Positions 1 through 6,408 are shown, numbered from the stretch's first letter. The stretch is DNA of 7,389 nt from Chamaesiphon sp. (GCA_026785875.1 JAJAZF010000388.1:1-7389); one strand, 5' to 3'. Numbers and translations are program-made. Notes: generated by a model not told the origin, from the letters alone.

Positions 1-1755
1 GAGGTTGCGGAGTAATGCGTAGTCATCTTGGAGTTGACGCAGCCGAGTTACGAATTGGGAATTTTCGCGGGTGAGAGTGGTTAATTGATTGAGTTGAGAT
101 TGGAGTTGAGTAGAAATACTTGTCACCGCCCGCGCTGTCAAGAGGGTTTCAACAACTTGTTGGGCTGATTTGTCGAGTCTTTCGAGCGGTACTGGAATTT
201 GAATCCGTTTGATGGCAACTGGATTTGCGTTAGTATTTTCGGCAACAATTGGCGGTAGTACTTCTGAGTCTAAAATTGGGGAGGGTTTGATCGCATTGCT
301 GGCGATCGATCGCTCTGCATCAACATCCGGCTTGTCACTCTCGATCGACACATCATTGAAGAAATCGTCTAATAAATCGGGTAAATCTGCAATCGACTCA
401 ATCTCAGCAGATCCAACGATTGGTAAGAGTTCGCTGGCATCTGGACGCAATTTCTCGGCGGAAGTATCCCCGAAAAACTCATCAAATACATCGAACGTAT
501 CACTTAGATCGCTACTAATATAATTTGATGTAAATACAGGTTGAATCTCTGCTTTTACATCCTGACTAATAGCTAATGTAGGTACAGTAAAATCTAGGTC
601 GATTTCTCGACTCTCGTTTTGGAAAGAATCAGGCTGAATCAATGTAGCAGCTTCATCAAATGCTTCGATCGAGATCGAAGTATTTGGTATGGGAGTTAAA
701 TCCAAGTCGCTAATCAGTTCGACTTCATCTATAAATAAATCGTCTAAAATATCGATAAAATCGTTACTAACTGCACTGACTTGGGCATCATCTAGGAAGA
801 AATTATCTAAGCTATCAACGAGATCGTTACTAGCTCGATCGATTTCACCGGATTGACTAACTGTGGGTTCGCTCTCTTGAGCTAAAAAGAAAATATCGAT
901 CGAGTCTAATAATTCCCGATCGGCTGCTATATTTGAGCTGACTGAATCGAGATCTGTAGATTTGACAATGCTCTTGAGTTGAGCTAATCTTTCGATGTCA
1001 GTTGCTGCGATTTCGCCGCTATTTTTGACACAGGCTTTGAGGAGTTGAAAATATTCAAACCAAACCGATCTCCATAATTGACAATCAGGTTTAGCAATTA
1101 GCTCCTGACAATCCTCAAGTAAGATCGTCCAACCCCGAGCCAATTCAATATCTACGCCAATTTGAGTCAGTTGGGCGAGCGTTGCTTCAGCAGCATCAAT
1201 TATCTGCGCGGGAACTAGCCCTAGACTAGGAATCCTTGCCAGAGCCATCTCTAAATCCAGGATTACCAAGTCAAAGCCTTGCTCGGCAAATTCTTGATGT
1301 ACCTGCTTGAGTTCGTTCCAGTCTGGTAGATATAATTGCTTAACTCGATCGCGTAGTTGGATCGAGCGGTTGACAGTCGGCTGAACTTGCTCAATTGCCC
1401 GATCGCCAGTCTCCGTAATCTCAATACTACTGCTCAACAGTTCTCCAGCTTCGATCAGAATTTGAACTAATTCGCCATCGCCAAGGATTGGAGCCTCTGC
1501 TAGATACCGCAAATCGGATAGTAGGTCTTCTAACACCATCGCCACCTGGAGCATCGCATCTGCCGATACAGTCACTGCACCACCTTTGATCGTATGGATT
1601 GCCCGATAGAGATTTTGGATATCCGCAGTCCACGATCGAGGATTCAATTGTTGGATCGTGCTGAAATAAATCTCTAAGTGCTGCTGGGTATCGATAGTAA
1701 ACATTTCGCGCAGCTCTTGCTGCAATTCGGCTTCGGCTGCTTCGATGGGATTCAT
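1..1755 (-). CDS. cheA: CheA-family chemosensory histidine kinase, N-terminal 585 residues (cut by left window edge)
   Basis: The frame is open from an ATG at 1755 to base 1 without a stop. Residues 1-115 form an Hpt (P1) domain with the phosphorylation motif HTIKGGA; the phosphoacceptor is His54. Residues about 130-245 are a second helical region without an HxxKG motif, perhaps a degenerate Hpt. Residues 250-510 are a low-complexity acidic linker holding five copies of a DxxDxFFxD-like motif. Residues about 515-585 (IQIPVPLERLDKSAQQVVET, then heptad-rich helices) match the CheA P3 dimerisation domain. The ATPase, the CheW-like regulatory domain and any C-terminal receiver would lie outside the window. 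No P2 domain is recognisable. The gene lies 111 bp downstream of the second receptor and ends the visible operon. In pix/tax/pil loci of cyanobacteria the kinase is usually a CheA-CheY hybrid (PixL, PilL), but this cannot be seen here. The ATG has no Shine-Dalgarno; the frame stays open a little upstream, but the Hpt alignment supports this start. Confidence 0.93.
   Translation of the reverse strand, partial: MNPIEAAEAELQQELREMFTIDTQQHLEIYFSTIQQLNPRSWTADIQNLYRAIHTIKGGAVTVSADAMLQVAMVLEDLLSDLRYLAEAPILGDGELVQILIEAGELLSSSIEITETGDRAIEQVQPTVNRSIQLRDRVKQLYLPDWNELKQVHQEFAEQGFDLVILDLEMALARIPSLGLVPAQIIDAAEATLAQLTQIGVDIELARGWTILLEDCQELIAKPDCQLWRSVWFEYFQLLKACVKNSGEIAATDIERLAQLKSIVKSTDLDSVSSNIAADRELLDSIDIFFLAQESEPTVSQSGEIDRASNDLVDSLDNFFLDDAQVSAVSNDFIDILDDLFIDEVELISDLDLTPIPNTSISIEAFDEAATLIQPDSFQNESREIDLDFTVPTLAISQDVKAEIQPVFTSNYISSDLSDTFDVFDEFFGDTSAEKLRPDASELLPIVGSAEIESIADLPDLLDDFFNDVSIESDKPDVDAERSIASNAIKPSPILDSEVLPPIVAENTNANPVAIKRIQIPVPLERLDKSAQQVVETLLTARAVTSISTQLQSQLNQLTTLTRENSQFVTRLRQLQDDYALLRNL
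352..912 (-). repeat. Five degenerate copies of an acidic/aromatic motif encoded in the CheA linker
   Basis: Eleven-residue motifs at residues 282-292 (LLDSIDIFFLA), 312-322 (LVDSLDNFFLD), 333-343 (FIDILDDLFID), 420-430 (TFDVFDEFFGD) and 458-468 (LPDLLDDFFND) fit the pattern x-hydrophobic-D-x-hydrophobic-D-x-F/L-F-x-D. Copies 2 and 3 are 21 residues apart and also share the preceding SND, so they look like a tandem duplication at DNA level. The stretches between are Ser/Asp/Glu/Ile-rich and probably disordered. The regular spacing of Asp and Phe suggests short amphipathic helices that bind a partner. That function is inference. Confidence 0.75.
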
Positions 1756-1866
1756 CAGGAGATCGGGGGTAGGGGTTAGAAAAGAGTCTGAATCGTGCCC
1801 TCTCCGGATTACTCCCCTCCTGGAAGGGGAGTAGGTGGGTTCCGGGGACTGAGGGTGAGGGTAGCA
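1756..1866 (-). repeat. Hairpin-bearing spacer between second receptor and kinase gene
   Basis: This 111-bp spacer contains a perfect 8-bp inverted repeat, ACTCCCCT at 1811-1818 and AGGGGAGT at 1825-1832, with a 6-base loop. Outer bases CCGGA (1804-1808) and TCCGG (1841-1845) can extend it. Next to it is C/G-rich sequence with short CCCTCA repetitions near the stop codon of the receptor gene. On the transcribed strand no U-run follows the stem, so it is not a standard terminator; a mobile hairpin remnant or an mRNA processing or stability element is more likely. Confidence 0.6.
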
Positions 1867-3753
1867 TTAAACTTGGACTAACTGACTGAGTATTGGTTGA
1901 ACAGGAGCTAATTGTGGTGTCGAGGTGTCATTTAAGTTAAAGAATTCGACCATTTGGAGGAGCTTGTTGGCTAAAGTCCCCATCGACTCTACCTGTTGGC
2001 GAGTGATACTGGCTTTGGCTTCAGTGGATTGAGCAATTGAGGAGATCGATTGAATTACGATCAGGGTATCGCTGACTACTCGAACGATATCTTGACTGGA
2101 ACTATTGACTTTTTTACTCATCTGTGAAACTTGCTCGGTGACGGTTTCAATATTGTCAAATGCTTGACGGGATTTATCGACCTCAGTTGTAAATTTCTGG
2201 ACGAGTAGATCGATATCGCTGATATCCTGGGTAAGACCAGATGTCACAGTTTGGACGCGATCGGTCTTTTGCTGGAGTGAGGCGAGACTGTAATTTGTAT
2301 CTGTAGCCAGAGTATTAACTTGCAGGGCGATCGTTTCAAATTCTTTGGCGAGGCTGGCAAACTGTTCGGGATCGCGTTCTTGAATCGCCCGACTGGAGAG
2401 GGTAGAAACGTTGAGGGCGAGGACGCGGGTGAGCGCAGCAACCCGTTTTTGATCCTTAGAAAATTGCGCGGCTAAGTCTACGAATTCGGTGAGGAGTTGC
2501 GCTCGCTTGACAATTTGGTCGGTACCTTGTTGGAGTGTGTCGATCCCGGCGGTGGTACTGTCGATCGCTTGTTTACCAGATACTACCGCCGATTTAGCCT
2601 GTTGTACCGCGATGGCTGTATCGATCGCTTGTTGTCTAGAGTCGGCTGTGAGCGCGTTAATATTATCCATCAGCAATTGCACCGATCGGACTTCGATGGC
2701 TTGGGATTGGGCTTGTTGGGTGGTTTCGATTGCTGCAATTGCCAATTGTCCGGCATCAGTGGTGACTTGCTGTGCGGTATCGACTACAGCGGAGACAATT
2801 CGATCGAGTGACTCGATCAAGCGGTTGAGGGTATCAGAAACCAATCCCGTCGCCCGTTCGTTGACTTGCGCCTGAACTGTCAGATCGCCCTCTTCGAGCG
2901 AGCAAACTACATCCAAAATATGTCCGACATCTGTTTGTAATAGTTCGCTCTCCAATCGAATTTGTGCTTCTTGTTGCAGCCCATTCTCTAGCTCTTGATT
3001 AAGTCGATCGTTTACCTGGATTAGCTCTGTTCTCGATACTAGCATCGCTGCGGCTGCCTGCCTGTCGCGAATATATTCGCGGATCGCCAATAATACCAAT
3101 GTCCAACTTGCCAGCAAGATTGGTAAAGTCGCGCCAGCAAATACAACCGAGGAAATTAGCTGTTGTTGATAATTATCGAGTTCGGCACGAATCGATCGAT
3201 CGACTTTTGCTAAAACTAGATTACTCCCATCTCCATAAATTTTCTTCTGGGCGGCATATTCTGCTCCATTCAAGATCGCCGCTGCTTCTTGTTGCTTGCC
3301 TTGCTCTACCAATTTAAAAGACTTATCTTCCATTGCCAGCAACTTATCTGATGATATGTTTGTTTTGCTGGCATCTGCCCGCAATTCAGTTGAGATACTA
3401 TTTAGAAACTTTTTGATGGTGATGTCGTTTTCGGCAGCCAATTTCTTGTAACGATTTCGCCATTGCGGCTCGCCTGTACTTGCTGACATCCTGGCTGACA
3501 TAGTAAGTACTTCATCTTGATAAAGTAGGTCGCTACTGATTTTTTGAAGTTCGACACCTTTAACGACAACTGATTGAAAGCTATTGTAGACACTCCAAAT
3601 ATTCCAAGTCAATGCTCCAGTTAGCAAGAGACTTCCTGCGATAGTCGCAGTAATTGTGCTAATTAAGTTATTCTGTACTAGGCTCTTGAGCTGCTGGAGT
3701 GGGTTTGTCGATCGATCGTGTTGGACTGGAATTACTGGCTGATTACTGTTCAT
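1867..3753 (-). CDS. Second methyl-accepting chemotaxis-like receptor of the tandem pair (628 aa)
   Basis: A short cytoplasmic N-terminus is followed by TM1 (about residues 30-57), a periplasmic helical sensor (about 58-198, with EYAAQKKIYGDG and KVDRSI signatures), TM2 (about 199-224) and then REYIRDRQ. A coiled coil (about 230-278) leads to a PilJ-like HAMP segment at 279-318 (ILDVVCSLEEGDLTV, NERATGLVSDTLNRLIESL). A long helical signalling domain continues to about residue 607. Its tip, at about 436-475, is degenerate: LALNVSTLSSRAIQERDPEQF in place of the family's LALNAAxEAARAGExGRGF, so the conserved tip Glu residues are lost. No C-terminal CheR-tethering pentapeptide is present. It probably acts as a membrane receptor that works with or modulates its neighbour, from which it is 60% identical through TM1 and sensor. 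It shares the MNSNQ start with that neighbour. The ATG at 3753 has no Shine-Dalgarno and is preceded at once by tandem repeats. Confidence 0.9.
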   Translation of the reverse strand: MNSNQPVIPVQHDRSTNPLQQLKSLVQNNLISTITATIAGSLLLTGALTWNIWSVYNSFQSVVVKGVELQKISSDLLYQDEVLTMSARMSASTGEPQWRNRYKKLAAENDITIKKFLNSISTELRADASKTNISSDKLLAMEDKSFKLVEQGKQQEAAAILNGAEYAAQKKIYGDGSNLVLAKVDRSIRAELDNYQQQLISSVVFAGATLPILLASWTLVLLAIREYIRDRQAAAAMLVSRTELIQVNDRLNQELENGLQQEAQIRLESELLQTDVGHILDVVCSLEEGDLTVQAQVNERATGLVSDTLNRLIESLDRIVSAVVDTAQQVTTDAGQLAIAAIETTQQAQSQAIEVRSVQLLMDNINALTADSRQQAIDTAIAVQQAKSAVVSGKQAIDSTTAGIDTLQQGTDQIVKRAQLLTEFVDLAAQFSKDQKRVAALTRVLALNVSTLSSRAIQERDPEQFASLAKEFETIALQVNTLATDTNYSLASLQQKTDRVQTVTSGLTQDISDIDLLVQKFTTEVDKSRQAFDNIETVTEQVSQMSKKVNSSSQDIVRVVSDTLIVIQSISSIAQSTEAKASITRQQVESMGTLANKLLQMVEFFNLNDTSTPQLAPVQPILSQLVQV

Positions 3754-3757
3754 TGGA

Positions 3758-3802
3758 GTAGAGGGTGGAGGGTAGAGGGACTGGGAGACTAGGAGACTGG
3801 GA
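3758..3802 (-). repeat. Tandem heptamers and octamers abutting the second receptor's start codon
   Basis: Plus-strand units GTAGAGG, GTGGAGG, GTAGAGG occupy 3758-3778, followed directly by GACTGGGA, GACTAGGA, GACTGGGA at 3779-3802. The block ends four bases from the ATG, in the place where a ribosome binding site would be. On the mRNA it is pyrimidine-rich (CCTCTAC, TCCCAGTC units). Such arrays resemble the short tandemly repeated repetitive (STRR) heptamers known from cyanobacteria. Confidence 0.75.
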
Positions 3803-3822
3803 GAAAATCCCCTCCAAGGAGC

Positions 3823-3863
3823 GACGTTTTTATTCGGGGGGAATTCCCGAATAAAAAAACGTC
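3823..3863. repeat. Near-perfect long inverted repeat (possible small mobile or REP-like hairpin)
   Basis: The left arm GACGTTTTTATTCGGG (3823-3838) and right arm CCCGAATAAAAAAACGTC (3846-3863) pair completely except that the A/T run is two bases longer on the right. The loop is GGGAATT, and GGGAATTCCC (3839-3848) is itself palindromic. On the transcribed strand the G/C core is followed by A residues rather than U residues, so it does not fit an intrinsic terminator for these genes. Confidence 0.7.
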
Positions 3864-3932
3864 AAGATAGGGGTGCCCGTAGGGCAGCACATTTATAGTG
3901 CGGGTGGGTAGATCTACGCATCACCCCCCCAA

Positions 3933-5864
3933 CTAGTTAAATTGATGACTTTGTTCTGCCAAAATCGGCTCTAAATCTGGCATGGATAATGGCTCTGGTG
4001 TTGCCACTGTAATCATTGGCAAGCTAACCATCGACTTTTGAGCTGGTAGTTTAAAGACTTGAATATTACTAATTAGTCCGGCAGATAACTCGTTCATTTT
4101 GGTCGAGATCGATCGAGCTGTCTGAGATTGGGCATCGATTTGCGCTGATAGTGTCGCAATTGCGGAGATCGATCGAGCTGTAGAATCAGCAGAATTGATA
4201 ATAGTTTGACTAGTTTGCGATACTACTTCACCCGCTTTGACTACTTGTCCGGTGACAGATTGGACTGTAGCAAATACTTCGCGAGTTTGTTTGACACCCA
4301 GCGTAAAACTATTTACCAAACTACCTAGTCTTTGCACTTCGCCATCTACATCAGAAACTACGCGGTGAATTTGGCTGTTGCGTTGTTCGAGACTGGCTAA
4401 TCCTTCATTGGTTTGTTGTGCCAGTTGACTGACTTGTCCCGCGATCGATTCAAATTCCCGCGCTACTGCTTCAAACTGTCTGGGGTCGCGCTGTTCGGCG
4501 GCTCTAGCGGCTACTAGGGAGGCGTTGAGCGCGAGGATTTGGGTTTGGGTCGCAATATCGGTTTGATCGTCTACAAAGCGATCTGAGAGTCCGACAAATT
4601 CCCCCAAAGCTTTCATTTGTTGGACGATCCGATCGCTACCCTGTTGTAATACATCAATGCTGAGATCGAGGGATTCGATCGTTATCTCACCATCGGTTAC
4701 GGCTGTTTGCAGCGATCCCAACGATCGATCTGTGGCGGCTAGTTGAGTTGCGGCATCATTAGCCGATTGACGGACTGTTTGTGTCAATGCTAATACTTGG
4801 TTCACAGACTCGGTTTGTTCGCTACTACTACGAGCGACAGTAGCAGCAATTTTGTCTTGAAGATGGCTATTGGCTGCTACCTGTTGAGCCTCGATCGATA
4901 CTTGGGAGAGAAGTAATCCCAATCCCTCAACCAGCCGATTCAAGACATCCCCAATCAGTCCGGTAGCTCGCTCGTTAACATTTGCACTGACAGTGAAGTC
5001 ACCAGCTTCAATGTCGCAGACTACATCTAATAGTTCGCCGATATCTTGTTGTAAAATATCCCGTTCTTCACGGACGATCTCTTCTTGCTGTTGACGGTTT
5101 TGGGATTCTACTTCTAGAGCTTGGTTCGATGTGAGGAGATTTTGTTGGGATTTTTCAATTTCGGCTTGAGCGATCTGCCTGTCGCGAATGTAGTCGCGAA
5201 CCGCCAATAATACTAATGTCCAACTCGCCAACAAGATCGGCAAACTCGCAACGGCAATGACGATCGCGAAGATTAATTGTTGTTGATAGTCATTTAGTTC
5301 AGTCTGAATCGATCGATCCACATCAGCCAAAACTGCACTGTTACCATCCCCAAAAATCTTCTTCTGGGCTGCATATTCACCACCCATCAACACTTGATAA
5401 GCCTCTTTCTGTTTACCCTGCTTGACCAATTTAAAGGCTTTATCTTCTAGTTCAAATAACTTGGCTGATGCGCCATCATTTTTACTAGCTTTAATTTTTT
5501 GCTCGGCAGATATATTCGCCAAAAACTTTTTGAGCGAGGCATCAGCTTTGGGTAGCATCTGGTTGTAGCGAGTTTCCCATTGCAAATCTCCCGTACTCAC
5601 CAGCATCTTGGCTGACATGGTGAGAAATTCATCTTGGTAGACAATTTCAGCACTAGTTTTTTGTAGCTCAAACTGTTTGGCTACCGTCGATTGGAAGCTA
5701 GTATAAATCGTCCAGATACCCCAGGTTGAAACTCCAGTTAGCAGCAAACTACCTGCGACAGTCGCAGTAATCGTCCCCACTAGGTTACTTCTGACTAGGC
5801 TGCGGATCTGCTGGATTGGCGACTGTCTTTGGCTCGTGAGGCTGGCTGTCTGGTTGCTATTCAT
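3933..5864 (-). CDS. First methyl-accepting chemotaxis-like receptor of the tandem pair (643 aa)
   Basis: Layout: short cytoplasmic N-terminus, TM1 (about residues 28-50), periplasmic helical sensor (about 51-196, with GGEYAAQKKIFGDG and DVDRSI), TM2 (about 197-222), RDYIRDRQ, a Gln/Glu-rich coiled coil (about 228-277), a PilJ-like HAMP segment (278-316: LLDVVCDIEAGDFTV, NERATGLIGDVLNRLVEGL), then a helical signalling domain to about 605. The tip (about 437-475) reads LALNASLVAARAAEQRDPRQF: it keeps LALNA, AAR and EQ but has Val where most family members have the first Glu, and has two extra residues where GRGF normally stands. The tail from 606 is Pro-rich with no CheR-binding pentapeptide. 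In pix/tax1 loci this position holds PixJ1, a GAF-containing photoreceptor; no GAF domain is present here, so the stimulus is unknown. It lies 85 bp after the adaptor gene. The ATG at 5864 fits its paralogue's MNSNQ start. Confidence 0.93.
   Translation of the reverse strand: MNSNQTASLTSQRQSPIQQIRSLVRSNLVGTITATVAGSLLLTGVSTWGIWTIYTSFQSTVAKQFELQKTSAEIVYQDEFLTMSAKMLVSTGDLQWETRYNQMLPKADASLKKFLANISAEQKIKASKNDGASAKLFELEDKAFKLVKQGKQKEAYQVLMGGEYAAQKKIFGDGNSAVLADVDRSIQTELNDYQQQLIFAIVIAVASLPILLASWTLVLLAVRDYIRDRQIAQAEIEKSQQNLLTSNQALEVESQNRQQQEEIVREERDILQQDIGELLDVVCDIEAGDFTVSANVNERATGLIGDVLNRLVEGLGLLLSQVSIEAQQVAANSHLQDKIAATVARSSSEQTESVNQVLALTQTVRQSANDAATQLAATDRSLGSLQTAVTDGEITIESLDLSIDVLQQGSDRIVQQMKALGEFVGLSDRFVDDQTDIATQTQILALNASLVAARAAEQRDPRQFEAVAREFESIAGQVSQLAQQTNEGLASLEQRNSQIHRVVSDVDGEVQRLGSLVNSFTLGVKQTREVFATVQSVTGQVVKAGEVVSQTSQTIINSADSTARSISAIATLSAQIDAQSQTARSISTKMNELSAGLISNIQVFKLPAQKSMVSLPMITVATPEPLSMPDLEPILAEQSHQFN
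4105..4180 (-). repeat. Two exact 16-bp direct repeats inside the first receptor gene
   Basis: GAGATCGATCGAGCTG occurs at 4105-4120 and again at 4165-4180, exactly 60 bases apart. Both copies encode the same TARSIS hexapeptide, starting at residues 582 and 562, in the C-terminal signalling helix. The repeat core is the CGATCGATCG sequence found all over the window. Confidence 0.7.
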
Positions 5865-5869
5865 GAGGG

Positions 5870-5917
5870 GATAGGTGATAGGTGATAGGTGATAGGTGAT
5901 AGGTGATAGGTGATAGG
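5870..5917 (-). repeat. Heptamer array GATAGGT x6.9 abutting the first receptor's start codon
   Basis: Six perfect GATAGGT units (5870-5911) and a partial GATAGG (5912-5917) end five bases upstream of the ATG at 5864. On the mRNA the leader reads as repeated ACCTATC followed by CCCTC and the ATG, so no Shine-Dalgarno is present and the leader is more like the rRNA 3' end than its complement. The block resembles cyanobacterial STRR heptamers. All units are identical, which suggests recent expansion or active homogenisation by slippage. Confidence 0.85.
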
Positions 5918-5943
5918 GGGTAGATAGTGGATGGTATTTCTTT

Positions 5944-5957
5944 TACCCATTACCCAT
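5944..5957 (-). repeat. Heptamer TACCCAT x2 straddling the adaptor gene's stop codon
   Basis: Two perfect TACCCAT units lie at 5944-5957. On the coding strand they read ATGGGTAATGGGTA; the first unit encodes the last residues Asn-Gly and supplies the TAA stop. The end of the adaptor protein is therefore set by a repeat, which could shift by slippage. Confidence 0.65.
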
Positions 5958-6408
5958 TCACTCTCGGTTGCCACAAACCTGGTGGAATTAATTCTGGACG
6001 CATCATCAACATCAACCCGTCGGTTGCAGCAGTCGTAAACAAATCTGATGGCAAATCTTGACGGTTGGTAGTACCGATCGCGCGATCGACTACTACGCCG
6101 ATATTTGCCAGCGATCCGGCGGCTTCATTGAGCCTGATGACGATCGATCGTTCGCGCATCCCCAACTGTTCGACTTTGAGTAACCGAGCGGCAGCAATCA
6201 AGGGGATAATCAGACCGTTATTGTGGACGATGCCAGTCAGCAATGGATCGTAAAATGGTAAATCTAGGATCTGCGATCGCTCGATCCGCAAGATTTCAGC
6301 AACCCACACTGCTGGAAATATCAAGGTAAACCGATCGATCTCGGTCGAGATAAATCGATCGGCTAGGACTGTCTGAACGGGATTGGGTGGCGTTTGAGTG
6401 GCAATCAT
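5950..6408 (-). CDS. cheW: CheW-like chemosensory adaptor (152 aa, PixI/PilI type)
   Basis: A single CheW domain of about 130 residues, close to the usual size, links receptors to the CheA kinase at the cytoplasmic face of the membrane. Visible landmarks are FTLIFPAVWVAEILRIERS at 27-45, where Glu38 matches the conserved Glu of the CheW receptor-binding face, DPLLTGIVHNNGLIIPLIAAARLL at 54-77, and the IGVVVDRAIG strand-turn at 103-112. The usual NLRG turn reads HNNG (62-65), so the conserved Arg is Asn64. It is the third gene visible in the operon, 258 bp after the receiver gene (a spacer holding a mobile-looking element) and 85 bp before the first receptor. The ATG at 6408 has no Shine-Dalgarno; the next bases upstream (CTGATTTCTGTC) give no better start. 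Assignment is by fold-level pattern and position. Confidence 0.88.
   Translation of the reverse strand: MIATQTPPNPVQTVLADRFISTEIDRFTLIFPAVWVAEILRIERSQILDLPFYDPLLTGIVHNNGLIIPLIAAARLLKVEQLGMRERSIVIRLNEAAGSLANIGVVVDRAIGTTNRQDLPSDLFTTAATDGLMLMMRPELIPPGLWQPRVNG
6273..6280. other. HIP1 octamer GCGATCGC
   Basis: This is the only complete HIP1 palindrome noticed in the window, within the adaptor gene. Its six-base core CGATCG is scattered across all genes. HIP1 abundance is a hallmark of many cyanobacterial genomes. Confidence 0.85.

Larger units (their letters stand above)
3754..3932 (-). other. 179-bp spacer between the two receptor genes, made almost wholly of repeats and hairpins
   Basis: Reading on the plus strand, the spacer holds three heptamers, three octamers, a long inverted repeat, a small TGCCC-GTA-GGGCA hairpin (3874-3886), the palindrome GTAGATCTAC (3908-3917) and a C-run. 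No open reading frame, promoter or U-tailed terminator is evident. Because both flanking genes are co-oriented and paralogous, the spacer probably sits within one transcript; the inserts may tune the relative expression of the two receptors, which is inference. Confidence 0.6.

Noticed and set aside
209..523. Plus-strand frame of 104 codons
   Set aside because: It is antisense to the acidic kinase linker, and its Ser/Leu-rich product mirrors that composition.
1427..1867. Minus-strand frame of 146 codons overlapping the kinase start
   Set aside because: It lies in another frame over the conserved Hpt region and has an Arg/Ser-rich composition without domains; the kinase frame carries HTIKGGA.
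2489..2875. Two overlapping plus-strand frames
   Set aside because: Both are antisense to the second receptor's signalling helices, Cys/Ser-rich and without start signals.
3823..3863. Intrinsic terminator between the receptor genes
   Set aside because: The stem is followed by A residues, not U residues, on the transcribed strand, and the next gene is a co-oriented paralogue.
5870..5917. CRISPR-like repeat array
   Set aside because: The units are seven bases long and contiguous, with no spacers; this is a simple tandem heptamer.
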